Shown: in pieces, positions 20,750 to 31,600 of the stretch
How the letters are laid out: the number at the start of each line of letters is the position of its first letter
Position numbering within the stretch: the stretch's first letter is position 1
NCBI RefSeq assembly: GCF_024679095.1
Contig: NC_066516.1
Location: 19,841,535-19,905,534, forward strand
Length of the DNA stretch: 64,000 nucleotides
Origin: Eriocheir sinensis
Lineage: Eukaryota > Arthropoda > Malacostraca > Decapoda > Varunidae
Direction: 5' to 3'
Notes under the pieces: model-generated
The model's database searches: none
The model's input: the letters and a program-made list of their open reading frames with translations, nothing else
Told to the model about the DNA's origin: nothing
Translations under genes and position numbers: made by a program

Positions 20750-21372
20750 AGGCGGTGTCACACTAGCACTTTTTCCGTCAACTTTTTCCGTCGTTTTTCT
20801 GAAAATCGTCGATATCTTGGCTGCGGCCTGTCACACACAAACGGTGTTTCGTCTGAAACTTTCCGTCGGCACAGACCAAGGAATGTAAACAAACATGGAG
20901 TCCACGCTACGGCAAAGATACGCTGCTCTGAACCTAATACTGTGTATTGTGAGACGAGCTGAACAAGCCAAAAAGCGTGCATGGATGCGCTCATGGTTGG
21001 CTCGTCGGGAAAGAGAAAGTGTGTACCTCAGGCTGTTAAAAGAGCTGAGTTTAGAGGATCATGAGACTCTGAAGAATTGGATCAGGTTGGACAAGAGCCA
21101 GTACCACAGACTTCTGGAGTTAGTGACACCTCTTATTGCCAGAAGTGACACCAGGATGAGGAAGGCTGTCACTGCAGGAGAGCGTTTGAGACAGGTTGAA
21201 GCCACGCGGAAAGTCTCGGTCTTGGTTTTGGAAATGTAAACAAAGGCGGAAATTTGCAGGCGGAAACGATCCTGATCGTCTGACAAATTCATGCGATAAG
21301 TTCATGCGGAACGATGAAAAATCGACGGAAATCGCATTAATCGACGGAAAAAGTGCTAGTGTGACACCGCCT
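20750..21372 (+). mobile_element. PIF/Harbinger derivative, 623 bp
   Basis: Terminal inverted repeats: left AGGCGGTGTCACACTAGCAC extended through TTTTTCCGTC, and the right end is its exact reverse complement over 30 bp. TTA target duplications at 20747-20749 and 21373-21375. Subterminal CGACGGAAA words occur at both ends. It holds a truncated transposase frame (20895-21239) and so is probably mobile only in trans. The perfect TIRs suggest a fairly young insertion. Confidence 0.95.
20895..21239 (+). pseudogene. Truncated Harbinger transposase, N-terminal 114 aa
   Basis: The intact product binds and cuts element ends using a DDE nuclease domain. Here the frame has WMRSWLARRERE (about residues 30-41), LSLEDHETLKNWIRL (about 51-65) and LLELVTPLIARSDTRMRKA (about 73-91), then TAGERL: the conserved N-terminal region of HARBI1-like transposases, normally followed by the nuclease. 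After ERL the frame ends within 20 residues and the sequence jumps to the element's 3' end, so the catalytic domain has been deleted. ATG at 20895 is preceded by GTAAACAAAC. The frame has no internal stop, so an N-terminal-only peptide could be made. The element's autonomous partner is not in this window. Homologous fragments are at 33451 and 9760. Confidence 0.9.
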
Positions 21373-21397
21373 TTACTATGCCCAGTGTAGTCAACGT

Positions 21398-21579
21398 TGC
21401 CAGATTGTCGTACTCTGCCTCTTGTGTTTGCCGATTTCCAACCCCAAAACTGCCTCCTCGACCCCAATAACTGCCTTTATATATAGTTATCGTTAAAATG
21501 GTTAATTATTGGTGCTTTATGGCAATAGCTATGGCTCAGAAACCGGTAAATACGAGGCTCTGAGTACGATAATCTGGCA
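21398..21579. mobile_element. CAGATTGTCGTACTC MITE, copy 1 (~182 bp)
   Basis: Left TGCCAGATTGTCGTACTCTG; right end read inward TGCCAGATTATCGTACTCAG. Similarity also extends into CGT outside both ends. Non-coding interior with GTTATCGTTAAAAT and GCAATAGCTATGG words also seen in copies 2 and 3. No certain target duplication. Confidence 0.85.
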
Positions 21580-21599
21580 ACGATGCGTGACTGTAGTGT

Positions 21600-22604
21600 C
21601 GTTTTGTATTCCCTTTTGTATCTATATGTATCCTTGTGAAGCAACTTCTCCATGTTTTCCTTTTTACTTTCCCTTAAAAGCATCACCCTCATCTCCTCCT
21701 TTCCCTCCTCCTCTTGTTGTCTCCCTTTATCCTTTAGTATCCTTGTGTACCCTTGCGTAGCTACTTCCCATGCTTTTTTCCTTTTAGTTCCCCTTACGAG
21801 CGCCACCACCACCACCACCACCACCTCCTCCTCCTCCTCCTCGCTCGCCCTTAATACCACTCAACACTTTTCCTCCCTCCTGATTGTGCTGGCATTTCCC
21901 TCATCCTCTCCCACTCACCTCGCCTCGCCTTTCTTTCTTTCCGCCCATTACCTTCTTTCGGCGCATCCTGCCTTTTCTTCCCGCTGGCTGCTGCTGTATA
22001 GAGTAAGGGTTCGCGGGCCGTTGTTTGCATATTAAGAGTTTCGTGGGTTTTTGCGGCAGGAAGGTGTTTATTATTTTGAGGTTCGTTGTGAAGGTTCTAC
22101 GATTTTGAGTTTGTTAGTGGTTTACTTTTGTGGTACTGTTGATTGTAGTGTTGTTGTTTTTTGTGTGTGTTTGTTTATTGTTGTTATTTCTATTCAAGTT
22201 TTACATTGGTCGGTAAAGGCTTTTTCGTCCTCTGGTTTTACTCTTTTTCGTCTTGATTTTGGTTATTTTTTTTTCAATTATTCATCTTGTTTTTGTTAAT
22301 ACTCTTGCTTTTTATCCGACTCCTTCTTCATTTTCTTTCTTTTTTTTTCTTTTTCCGCCTCCTTACTTATCCTTGTCGTTTTTATTTTACTCTTGCTCTT
22401 TGTACGCCTCCTTTATTTTCTTCTCTATCTTCTTTCTCTTCTTCATCTTCTCTGGGAACTTCTATTCACATTCCCCTCAAACTCGATTCTTTATTTCTTC
22501 TCCAGATTTACCTTCACTGCAGTACGTACTCCCGTTTACTTTATCGTCTCCGTAACTATTTTTTTCTTCTTTTCTTATTCCTCTCTATCCCTTCCTTCCT
22601 GTCC

Positions 22605-22605
<1 letters not shown>
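21600..22605. repeat. Pyrimidine- and T-rich low-complexity DNA
   Basis: TCC, TTC and TTTC words with a (CAC)n patch at about 21802-21825. Plus-strand frames are S/F/L-rich artefacts. Two similar segments (ATCCTTGTG.A....ACTTC.CCATG.TTTTCCTTTT) near 21630 and 21738 indicate a ~108-bp degenerate duplication. Confidence 0.6.

Positions 22606-22608
<3 letters not shown>

Positions 22609-22675
<67 letters not shown>
22609..22675. repeat. (CT)n microsatellite
   Basis: About 33 units, followed by (CTC)n at 22680-22697. Confidence 0.97.
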
Positions 22676-22679
<4 letters not shown>

Positions 22680-22827
22680 TCCTCCTCCTCCTCCTCCGCC
22701 CTGTACCCGCCGTCAACCCTCCACCACCACCACAGCACCACCGCCCCTCAGCCTCCCATTCTTTCCTCTTCAATCCCGTCCCACGAGAGGCTGCTTCCCC
22801 ACCTTTATCCTCGCCCACGACCTCCTC

Positions 22828-22888
22828 CTGCTACTACTACTAGTACTACTAATACTAATACTTCTACTACTACTACTACTACTACTTC
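22828..22888. repeat. Imperfect (CTA)n
   Basis: CTACTACTACTAGTACTACT continuing with AATACT variants. Confidence 0.9.
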
Positions 22889-22894
22889 GTGTGT

Positions 22895-23315
22895 GTGTGT
22901 ATGTATGTTGTATCCTCGTTTGATCTTGTATAAAAGAGCTCACGTCCGAAACACAGGTAGGCAAACGGACGGACAGGTGACAGTCGACAAAGGGGCGGAG
23001 TGACTGACTGACGCGGCCCTGTATTTTCTCTCCAAACTCGAGTCTTTTGTGGCAGAGGACGTGTGTCAATAGCAGACCTACACCGACTGACAGATAGATA
23101 GATAGAAGTACAGAGAAAACCTTTATTGGCTGTCGTTTTCCTGTTTATTTTTTAGTTTTTTCTTCTCTCTCTCTTCAGCAAAGCCCTCGAGTTCTTGTTT
23201 GATCATTCGCACGGCAAAGTTATGGTTCTTTTATTTTCATTTCGAACATATAGATACATAAATACCACTCACTGATCGTTCTTCTTACTCCGTTACAGTC
23301 CATTATCCATCCTTC
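22895..23315. other. Unique sequence
   Basis: Includes a short GATA run (about 23090-23105). No gene recognised. Confidence 0.5.
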
Positions 23316-23317
23316 TT

Positions 23318-23462
23318 TTTTACAGTAAAGGAAGCAGCTCAAGGACACAAAATAAATAAATAGATAAAGCCTGCCAAACACTGCTCCTACAAAGAAAATA
23401 GGAATGAGTGGCCAAAAGAGAGATTAGTTTCGGATTGAGAGGTGTCTTGAAGCTCCCCACCG
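23318..23462 (-). repeat. Poly(A)-tailed interspersed repeat copy
   Basis: T run, TTACAGTAAAGGAAGCAGCT, CAAGGACACAAAA, ACTGCTCCTACAAAG, GTGGCCAAAAGAGAG and TTTCGG.TTGAGAGGTGTC in family order. Confidence 0.85.
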
Positions 23463-23550
23463 TTACTCTTCTTATGGGAGTTAGTTTATGTGTTTTCATT
23501 GCCCTACCGCAGTCATCTTTCTCGTTTTTCACATACTGTCCTATCAGCGT

Positions 23551-23742
23551 TGCCAGATTATCGTATTCACCACATCGTCTTTATAACTTTTAAGCCTCAG
23601 ACTCTCGTACCTACACAAATAACGATAGAAAATTGAAGTTAGCGTTAAAACTCCTATTTATTGATGTTTGTTTGTTTGTTTTTGCTATAGTTATTGGTCA
23701 GAAACTACGAAAATGCATTGCGATGTGTACGATAATTTGGCA
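23551..23742. mobile_element. CAGATTGTCGTACTC MITE, copy 2 (~192 bp)
   Basis: Left TGCCAGATTATCGTATTCAC; right end read inward TGCCAAATTATCGTACACAT. Both ends are also flanked by CAGCGT read outward. The interior shares AACGATAG, GTTAAAA, GCTATAGTTATTGG and TCAGAAAC words with copies 1 and 3. Confidence 0.8.
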
Positions 23743-24118
23743 ACGCTGTGTCCTATGGAATTTATCTTTCTCGTTTTTCACATATTGTCCGACCGCAGTT
23801 ATCTTTCTCATTTTTCATATAAACGTAAATACTCTCCGTGCTCATTCGCCTTATAACTATAATGGGAGTTTACGGGCCAGGCTGCGGTGGCTCGGGGAAA
23901 TGTTTTCTCCTTCATTGCATTGCCGTGTTCGGACCCGCCTCGCCCACCTCTTTAGTCTCCACCAGACGGTCCACTAAAGCGAAGGCGCAATCCAATTTAA
24001 AGCCAATTTTTCTCCACAATCGCGTTCAGCGGCGGACTGTGGCACGCTATTTTCTCTTAAGTTTCTCCTGCGACCTTAAGAGGATGCATGGCGGACAGGG
24101 TTTGCGACTTTATTCGGA
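23743..24118. other. Unique sequence with an unassigned open frame
   Basis: A 95-aa frame (23838-24125) has a GPGCGGSGKC string that superficially looks like a P-loop, but nothing else supports an NTPase. Not called as a gene. Confidence 0.35.
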
Positions 24119-24119
24119 C

Positions 24120-24290
24120 CAGTAAATTAGTTTCGTCCTATTACTTACTGTTTTATTTATGGCGTGGAGAAACACCCCAAGAGTTAACCAAAATAATACC
24201 AAACAGTAAATTAGTTTCGTCCTATTTATGTACTTACTGTTTTATATATGGCGTGGAGAAATACCCCAAAAGTTAACCAAAATAATAATA
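24120..24290. repeat. ~85-bp tandem duplication
   Basis: AGTAAATTAGTTTCGTCCTA, then ACTTACTGTTTTAT, GGCGTGGAGAAA and GTTAACCAAAATAATA occur twice head to tail. The second copy ends in an (AAT)n run. Confidence 0.93.
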
Positions 24291-24297
24291 ATAATAA

Positions 24298-24362
24298 AGA
24301 GGAGAATATCTAAACACCACGAACCTAAATTCATTACTTCTGGTACTTTCTTTTGTAGACTT
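24298..24362. repeat. ~60-bp direct repeat (partner at 25229)
   Basis: GAGGAGAATATC, AAACACCACGAACCTAAATT, then ACTTCTGG.ACTTTC.TTTG also at 25229-25290, about 930 bp away. Confidence 0.9.
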
Positions 24363-24645
24363 TCTTTTGTAGGTGACCATAATATGTTCTAAGATAACAG
24401 CGCTTCTACAATGAAATTTCTGGTTTATTGTTTTCTAAGGATTATGGTTAAGTTGATGCCGCTGACTTTATTTCAGTAGAGATTTATGTTACGTCAGTTT
24501 AGTAGTGGTGGGTTTTAAATGACATAGTTGCCGACTGATTTTCGATTCTAGTACAGATGTTAGTTGCGTCTGATTTTGCGGTGGTTGATTTTTCTAATTA
24601 CGGTATAAGGTGGTGTTTCGTGTATCTAGTGTAACCAATTATGCA
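24363..24645. other. AT-rich unique sequence
   Basis: No gene or repeat recognised. Confidence 0.5.
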
Positions 24646-24651
24646 TCCCGC

Positions 24652-24865
24652 GGAAGTGAAATGGAGGATGGGATGGATCGTGGAAAGAAAAGTAAACAAA
24701 AATAATACAAAACAAAAGGAGAAGGGGGGAGATAAATAAAAAGGAAGATAGAAGAGGAGAAGAGACGAGGAAGCAATTAGGAGGGAGAAGGAACAGGGAA
24801 GGAAGTGAAATGGAGGATGGGATGAACAGGGATAAGAAAATAAACAAAAATAAAAAGGGATTGAT
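24652..24865. repeat. Purine-rich ~170-bp repeat, related to 26395-26700
   Basis: GGATGGATCGTGGAAAGAAA, GTAAACAAAAATAATACAA, GAAGCAATTAGGAGGGAGAA and GGAAGTGAAATGGAGGATGG recur at 26455-26660, where a further partial unit follows. Confidence 0.88.
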
Positions 24866-25228
24866 CCATACAGCTCCTATGGGCAGGGTAGAGGCAAAGG
24901 ATTTTCGCCTGAATAGCTCCCCACCTCTTTCTGACTGTCCTCTACTCATCAAATTCCGGTCGAAGTGTTGTTTCCCTTGCTGTCTTTTATCGTTATTTTT
25001 ATCCCATCTGCTCTTCTCAACTTGTAAACTCCATGCGTACACCCCCTCCCTTACCCACCCACACCCTACGAACTCGCTGACCGCTTTCAACACCAGCACA
25101 TTCTTATGCTGTCCAACTTCAAAATACAAGAATTAACCAGGATCTTCATTCATGTATACCTTTCACTAGTAAAATATGGAGTAGTTTTCGTCTCTAATTC
25201 CTCCTTCCTACGGCCTTAATGCTTTCAA
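24866..25228. other. Unique sequence
   Basis: Overlapping frames on both strands (167 and 108 aa) show no domain. Not called. Confidence 0.45.
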
Positions 25229-25290
25229 GAGGAGAATATCAAAACACCACGAACCTAAATTAGTTACTTCTGGCACTTTCCTTTGTAGGC
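25229..25290. repeat. ~60-bp direct repeat (partner at 24298)
   Basis: See 24298. It is followed at about 25287-25342 by a 28-bp tandem duplication containing CGTAGGCTCT. Confidence 0.9.
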
Positions 25291-25342
25291 TTTTTGTAGA
25301 CGCGTAGGCTCTATAGGCTTTTCGTAGACTCGTAGGCTCTGT

Positions 25343-25630
25343 AAGTTGTTGTTGTTGTTGTTGTTGTTTTTTGTACTGTCGTTGACTCTCTCATTTGTCT
25401 GCCTCTCATACCTGTTATAGGCGGGGGCAGGTGCCGCGTTGGGAGAGCGAGGCACGCACGGCACCTGTTGAGCCCAATTCTCCCTAAGAGGCGGCCGTGA
25501 ATGCAGATCAAGAGGGCAGGTGTGGATGCCGCGCACGTACAGGTGTAATGGGATATAAATGTGGGTTTTCGTGACGTTATTGTTGTTGATATTATTGTTG
25601 GTGTTGTTTGTACAGTGTGGAAGATGTAAT
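25343..25630. other. Mixed sequence
   Basis: (TTG)n run at about 25347-25368 and GC-richer DNA at 25420-25540. No gene supported. Confidence 0.45.
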
Positions 25631-25631
25631 T

Positions 25632-25689
25632 ATTGTGGTGGTGGTGGTGATGATGGTGGTGGTTTTGCTGTTAAGGTGGTAGTAGTAGC

Positions 25690-25720
<31 letters not shown>

Positions 25721-25805
25721 ATAGTAGTAGTAGTAGTAGTAGTAGTAGAGGTTGTAACAGTATTAGCACACACATGCATCTCCCAGAACACAATCACACA
25801 CACTG

Positions 25806-25845
<40 letters not shown>

Positions 25846-25860
25846 AAACAAATAACCATA
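25632..25860. repeat. (GGT)n, (AGT)n and (AC)n tracts
   Basis: GGT about 25636-25665, AGT about 25677-25749, AC about 25798-25860. Confidence 0.93.
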
Positions 25861-25864
25861 AACA

Positions 25865-26218
25865 CACACACGCTGACATCCCCACCCCCTACCCCCCTGC
25901 AAACACACCTCTCCTCCCCCCTCACCCTCATATAAACCAACCCACTCACGCCGCCCCAGGGAATAACCGATAAGAATGTATGCGAGCTCAGTCCACCGCG
26001 CCCCCTTCCTTGCGCCCCTTCCCCTTGCGCCTCCCTTCAGCACCCCCCCCCCCCACCGCCGCCCTGGACAGACAGACATAAGACCCAACACGCCGCCGCT
26101 CCCACCACTTAAGGATTTACATGCTCATATGACGCTAAAGGGCACCATCACCTGCCTCCTCCTCCTACTACTCCTACTCCTACTCCTACTCCTTCTGCAG
26201 GTGTTCTGGCTCAGGTAG

Positions 26219-26220
<2 letters not shown>
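25865..26220. repeat. C-rich sequence with poly(C) and (CTA/CTC)n
   Basis: CCCCC runs (about 25880-25920, 26040-26057) and CTC/CTACTC at 26155-26195. No gene. Confidence 0.6.

Positions 26221-26222
<2 letters not shown>

Positions 26223-26285
<63 letters not shown>
26223..26285. repeat. (GA)n microsatellite
   Basis: About 31 units. Confidence 0.97.
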
Positions 26286-26289
<4 letters not shown>

Positions 26290-27110
26290 AGGAAAGGAGA
26301 TTAAGGTTGTCTCAGGACGAGGAGGAGGACGAGGAGGAGGAGGAGGAAAATATGCGAGTAGACAAGGGTTGAGGAAAGCAAAGGAGACAGGAAGGAAAAC
26401 AGCTTAATGCAACAAGGATTAGGGAGAAGATAAAAAAAGGAAGATAGCAGGGGAGAAGAGAGGAGGAAGCAATTAGGAGGGAGAAGGAAGAGGGGAGGGA
26501 GTGAAGTGGAGGATGCGATGGATCGTGGAAAGAAAAGTAAACAAAAATAATACAATACAAAAGGAAAAGGGAGGAGATAAAAAAAGAAGATAGAAGAGGA
26601 GAAGAGAAGAGGAAGCAATTAGGAGGGAGAAGGAACAGGGGAGGAAGTGAAATGGAGGATGGGTGAACAGAGATAAGAAAATAAAGAAAAATAAAAAGGA
26701 GGAGGAGGAGGAGGAGGAGGGGGAGAAAACAAGGAAAGGAGGCGAAGGAAGAGTAGTTAGCAAGGGAGAAGAAAAGAGGAAGCAATAATGGAGGAAGAGG
26801 AGGAAGAGCGAGGGAAGAGAAAGGAAGGATGCGATAGACTGGGGAGAGAGAAGTAAATAAAAATAAAGCAAAAGGAGAAGGAGGAGGAGGAGAAAAAAAA
26901 GGAAAAGGAGGGGAAAAAAACGGAAATGAAAAGCAGTAGGAGGAGAAAAATTAAGGAGAGGCGAAAAAGCAAATATACCAAAAACAGAGAAAAAGATTAA
27001 AAAAAAGTAAATATAAAGTAGCGAGAGAGTGAGTGAAAAAAAAGCCGTTAAAACACTACTAAGAGGTAATGAGAGGCAAGGCGAGGATAATGAGGGGCAA
27101 GAGAGTGTTA
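26290..27110. repeat. Purine-rich tract with ~150-180-bp repeats
   Basis: Contains two to three units of the repeat described at 24652 (26395-26700) and GGAGGA/GAAAA-rich flanks. The minus-strand frames (SLPPLFLLPPNCFLLSSPLL repeated) are the translated repeat, not a protein family I recognise. Confidence 0.75.
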
Positions 27111-27329
27111 ATTAAAAGGAATTATGCCGCGTTGGAGAAGTTTATCCGCGGTTCGAGAAAGGGAGGTAACGGACGGAAGGGAAAGAAAAAAAAAGAAAAA
27201 AAAGAGGAGGGAAGTTAAAGAGGATAGAGCGGTAACTGTTGCACCGGAAGAAAGGAGGAAGGGATGAAGATAGTGAGTGATGGTGAAGGGAAGATGGTGT
27301 TAAGGAAGAAGAGGAATGAAGATGCAACT

Positions 27330-27715
27330 CCTCCCACTACCCCCCCCACCCCACCCCTTTTCATCACCTCCACTCTTTTATTTTATTTTTTTTAGGAAAG
27401 AGGGAGGAAGGGAAGAAGAGGGGGGGGGGGAGTGGAAGGTAAGTAGGAAGGGAAATGCAGTAGGAGAGGGCGACGACGAACCTCCACCCATTCTGCCACC
27501 TCCACAACCTCCACCACCCAAATCCCTCCCAATGTCATCCACCACCCCCTTCATCACCCATTCATTCATCTATTACACCTCCACCTCCACCATCACCACC
27601 ACTATTCTCGCCCTCTCACCACTAGTCATCACCATCACAACACATATCACCACCACCACCACCACCACCACCATCCCTTCCTGCTTCCCCTCTCTTTATT
27701 TTACCTATAATTCAT
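27330..27715. repeat. Low-complexity GGGA and CAC/ACC tracts
   Basis: CCCC runs at 27340-27356, GGGA/poly(G) at 27400-27445, CCACCTCCA/CATCACCA at 27480-27675. Confidence 0.7.
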
Positions 27716-27720
27716 CACCC

Positions 27721-27723
<3 letters not shown>

Positions 27724-27795
<72 letters not shown>

Positions 27796-27864
27796 TAGGC
27801 CACAGGACTCGACATGTTTCCAATTATCACGTAAATATTGATCTAACACATGAAGGGAAGCGGG

Positions 27865-27900
<36 letters not shown>
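27724..27900. repeat. (GA)n and (GT)n microsatellites
   Basis: GA at 27724-27792 and GT at 27868-27900. Confidence 0.97.
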
Positions 27901-27903
<3 letters not shown>

Positions 27904-28024
27904 ACTACTATGTGTATACTTTGATGAGCAACGAACCCTCTCCCTCCGCCTCACCCTCGTCCATTCAGAGAGAAAAGAGAAAGGAGAAGATAAAGGGTGG
28001 ACGGACGTGACCTAGTTCTGTGGG

Positions 28025-28255
28025 GGAGAGAAATATTTAAAAGGAAAATAATTAAAAATAGAAAGAAAAAAAAGACGGAAAGAAAGAAAAATTAATGAAA
28101 GAAAGAAAGAAAAACAGAAAGAAAGAAAGAAAAATAGCAAGAAAGATGGAGAAAAAGAAAAAGAAAAGAAACATGAAAAAGACAGAAAAAAAGAAAGAAA
28201 GAAAGAATGAATGAATGAAAGAAACAAACACAGAGAGACAGACAGGCACAGACAA
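28025..28255. repeat. (GAAA)n-rich tract
   Basis: GAAAGAAAGAAAGA words with GAATGAATGA and GACA variants. Confidence 0.88.
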
Positions 28256-28287
28256 AGAAACACAAACACAGACATTTAAAAAGACGT

Positions 28288-28289
<2 letters not shown>

Positions 28290-28373
<84 letters not shown>

Positions 28374-28398
28374 ACACATACACAAGTACACACACACA
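28290..28398. repeat. (AC)n microsatellite
   Basis: About 78 bp pure followed by interrupted AC. Confidence 0.96.
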
Positions 28399-28399
28399 C

Positions 28400-28845
28400 G
28401 AGTCCAACACGTAATCAGGCCATGGTGAATTACACACAACCTCGTCCCCCTCGCCCTCACACGTACAGACAAACACACATATCTTTGAAGTGTTGTCATT
28501 CTCGGGGGGCCAACAAATAAACACACAACTCACTATCGTGCTTCCCCCCTTATGAGCTCCGAGAGGCGGTACTGAATTAAAAGGCAATGAACAGCGAGAT
28601 TTAATAAGCGGGCGGGAAGCGAGAAGGCCGAGTGGGGGAGAGAGAGAAAGGTGCAAGGTGAGGAGAGTAATAAGAGGAAGGATAGGGGGGAGAAGGAGGT
28701 AAGGAGGGGAAGGAGAGGGAGGAAAAGGAGGGAGAGAGGAGGATGGATGACTAAGAGCAAAGAGAGGAAGGAGAAGGAAGACGAATGATATGAGTTCAGA
28801 CTAGACTGTTTTTTTGTGTGATTATGAGGAACTGGACCCGTTAAA
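28400..28845. other. Unique then purine-rich sequence
   Basis: No gene recognised. From 28640 to 28790 it becomes GGAGA-rich. Confidence 0.5.
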
Positions 28846-28846
28846 A

Positions 28847-28909
<63 letters not shown>
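28847..28909. repeat. (AC)n microsatellite
   Basis: About 31 units. Confidence 0.97.
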
Positions 28910-28913
<4 letters not shown>

Positions 28914-29034
28914 AGAGACAGTGATGAAGTGGAAGCAGAGATATTGGGGAGGAATAGGAAGATAGTGAAGAAGGGAAGGAGAAGGTTGGGGGGAGGGGGG
29001 AAGAGGTCTTATTCAGCAATTAATCACTTCAAAC

Positions 29035-29780
29035 AAATAATCTCTACCCCCCTTTCCCCCCTCCCCCCCCACCCCCCGTTCCTTAAAGTTGCTTGTCTCC
29101 TCTTTTTTTTTTTTTTGTCTTTTCCCTACACTCATTTTTTTTTGCGCTTTCATTCTCTCTTTTAACTTATTTTTCGTATGTTCTCTTTTATTTCCTTTCT
29201 TTTTTGCACCCCGTCTTACATTCCACCCGCTAACCATCACCTAACACCACCCTAGCTACCATTTACCACCTCAACCATCAACACCAACATTCTCAACACC
29301 TCCACCACCTCCACCACCACCACCACTAAAACTTTTACTGTCCCTACACCCTTTTATCTTCTCCACCACCCTCCCCATTCATTACCACCTACACCTGTCT
29401 CTTTTACTAGTACTTCAATGCGCTGAGGTGTTGGTGGCGTCGCTGTGTATCCAGAGAACTTAAGCTCCGGTGGAAAAGTAAAGGAGGGGAAGGATGGAGA
29501 AGAAGCTTTTTAACTGGTCTTCTTGCCTATACTCTATCCGCCTTTTATTTTCCTTGTTTTTTTTATCATTATCTTCTTTATCTCCTTCCATTTCTTTCTC
29601 GTATCCTTTAGCCTTTCCTTCACTCACACAAGTATCTCCGCTTTTTCTTTATTAGCCTTCTCTTTCCTTTTTCTACTTTTTTCCGTTTCTTTACTAATTC
29701 ACGATAGATCCACACACACTCAGACAGACAAACTTTCTACTCATGCTCATCCTTCATCTGTATTTCACCTCTCCTCCCAA
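29035..29780. repeat. Pyrimidine/T-rich and CAC-rich low complexity
   Basis: Poly(C) at 29045-29078, T runs at about 29100-29145, CCACCTCCA at 29300-29325, then T/C-rich DNA. No gene. Confidence 0.6.
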
Positions 29781-29882
29781 AAAAAAAAAAAAAAAAAAAA
29801 ACAGACAGACAGGAAGACAGACAAACAGACAGACAGATAGACAGACAGACAGACAGAAAAACAAACAAACAGACAGACAGAA
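29780..29882. repeat. Poly(A) followed by (GACA)n
   Basis: A20 run then GACAGACAGACAGATAGACA-type tetramers. Confidence 0.93.
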
Positions 29883-29961
29883 CCCAAACCTTAAGCCCAC
29901 ATTGCCAACCTTCATGATATTATCCTCCTATAAACTGCCAACTCACGAAGCATGAATGACG

Positions 29962-29963
<2 letters not shown>

Positions 29964-30031
<68 letters not shown>
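29964..30031. repeat. (AC)n microsatellite
   Basis: About 34 units. Confidence 0.97.
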
Positions 30032-30033
<2 letters not shown>

Positions 30034-30134
30034 GTTGAGTCACCATGATCCAGCACCATCACAGCCACAGTCAAGGTCACCAGAAAGTTCGCCTCACCCA
30101 CAAATATTAGTTACGTCACCAGGTCCGTCTCAAA

Positions 30135-30599
30135 GCAGGGGCAGATCAGTCAGTAGGTAGGTTATCCCCCCCCCCCCCCTCAACAAAGTCCGCAAGTCAG
30201 CCTCCGTAAAATAGAGAGTCAGTATGTAGAAGGTCCCCCCCCCCCCTCCCCACCTACATACAAGGCTCCCTCCCCCTTAGCAGCTAGTCAGTCAATAGTT
30301 TCCGCCCCCCCCCCCCTTTAAACTAGAGCAGCATGTCAGTGGGTTCCTCCTTCTATCCCAAGCAGTAGGTAGGTCAGCATTAGTTCAGTAGTTTTTAGCA
30401 GTAGGTGATCAAATAGGTCTCCCCTGTCCCAGTTAGTAGAAAAAGGTTAGTATGTCCTCCATCCTCCAGTAACAAGAGGTCAGTAGGTCCCTATCACAAG
30501 TTGTAAGAGGTCAGTAACTCCCCCACCCCTTTTTCTACCCTAGCACAAGCTCAGTAGATACTCAATAAGAATAAATCATTAAGTCCCACTCCAGTAGCA

Positions 30600-30637
<38 letters not shown>

Positions 30638-30980
30638 GTGTCAGCCTTTAGCGCCGGTAGGTTTTCTTGAGGGGCCTGGATGGTAGTCGGCCCCGGCCCT
30701 TCATGGCGCAGGCAAGTGTTTTATAGTGGCGCCATCTTTTCTCGGCCCATGCTGCCCCCCGGAACTCCTTCTTGATTCACTTGGACGGTTTCCTCTGGAG
30801 GCCACTCGGCGGTGACTGAAAAATCTTAGGTGGTAACGTGGGGATTCGAACCCGTGAGCCCTTTCCAATCCTTCCCCATCAGTAAGGCAGCAGTTCAGTA
30901 GGACCCCAGTGAAGGTCAGTAGGTCAGAGGACTCAACCACCCCCCCAGCAGTAGGTCAGTAGTGGCAAGGTCGCTAGAGA
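30135..30980. repeat. Degenerate GTCAGTAGGT array with poly(C), split by a SINE
   Basis: CAGTAGGT/GTCAGTA words recur every about 30-70 bp (30150, 30220, 30290, 30335, 30363, 30405, 30480, 30508 and, beyond the SINE, 30895, 30920, 30950), often followed by a C homopolymer. The SINE at 30602-30860 interrupts it. Confidence 0.8.
30602..30860 (-). mobile_element. tRNA-derived SINE, copy C (5' truncated)
   Basis: A 34-T run (its poly(A) tail on the minus strand) is followed by TTTAGCGCCGGTAGG, TAGTGGCGCCATCTT and GCCACTCGGCGGTGACTGAA, and box B in GGATTCGAACCCG (minus). The box A half is missing and there are small internal deletions relative to copies A and B. Confidence 0.9.
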
Positions 30981-31099
30981 TCTTGGTAGTGGAGTCCCCG
31001 CCCCGCGCCTCCTTCCCTCCCTCTCTCGTGAACGTTGAAGTCACTGGGCCAGGAATCACGGCGGGAGTGTGTTTGTAAAAGCTTCTGAATCTGGTGCTC

Positions 31100-31600
31100 T
31101 GGTGCTAGTCTTTTGTTTCTCTTTCATTCTCTTTTGTTCATCATTTCGCCTGTTCTGTATCACTTGGTTTGTCTTCCTTCGATTTTTTTTTATATTAGAC
31201 CGGACCAAAGAGAACTGAGGCCCTATATATTTTTTGTCTTTTCGCCGAGAGGGGAAAAAAAACACTCCTTTCTCTCCCCGTCGGTCACACGTGCTCAAGT
31301 GGAGTTCAGGATTCGCCCTTCCTCCTTCCTCCCCTTCCCTCCCCTCTCACTCCCCTTCCTTCCCCTCTCTGACACGCCCATTGTATCCTCCTCCTCCTTC
31401 TCCGCCTCCTCCTCCTCAAATTTTCCCCTTCTTTCTCCTTCCTTCTTCCTTCTTTTCGACCCCCTTACCCTTTCTCCCTCATCATTCTGCTTCACTTTTC
31501 CCTTTGTTCTTTATCCTTTCCCTTTCTCTCCTCCTCCTCCTCTTTCTCTTCCTCCTCCTCCTCCTCCTCCTCCTCCTCTTCGAGCCACATTTGACTTTCA
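31100..31600. repeat. Pyrimidine-rich tract with (CTC)n
   Basis: T/C-rich with CTC runs at 31390-31415 and 31530-31580. The S/P/F frames are compositional. Confidence 0.7.

Noticed and set aside
23838..24125. GPGCGGSGKC string resembling a P-loop
   Set aside because: No strand/helix context, no Walker B or other NTPase motif, and the frame is short.
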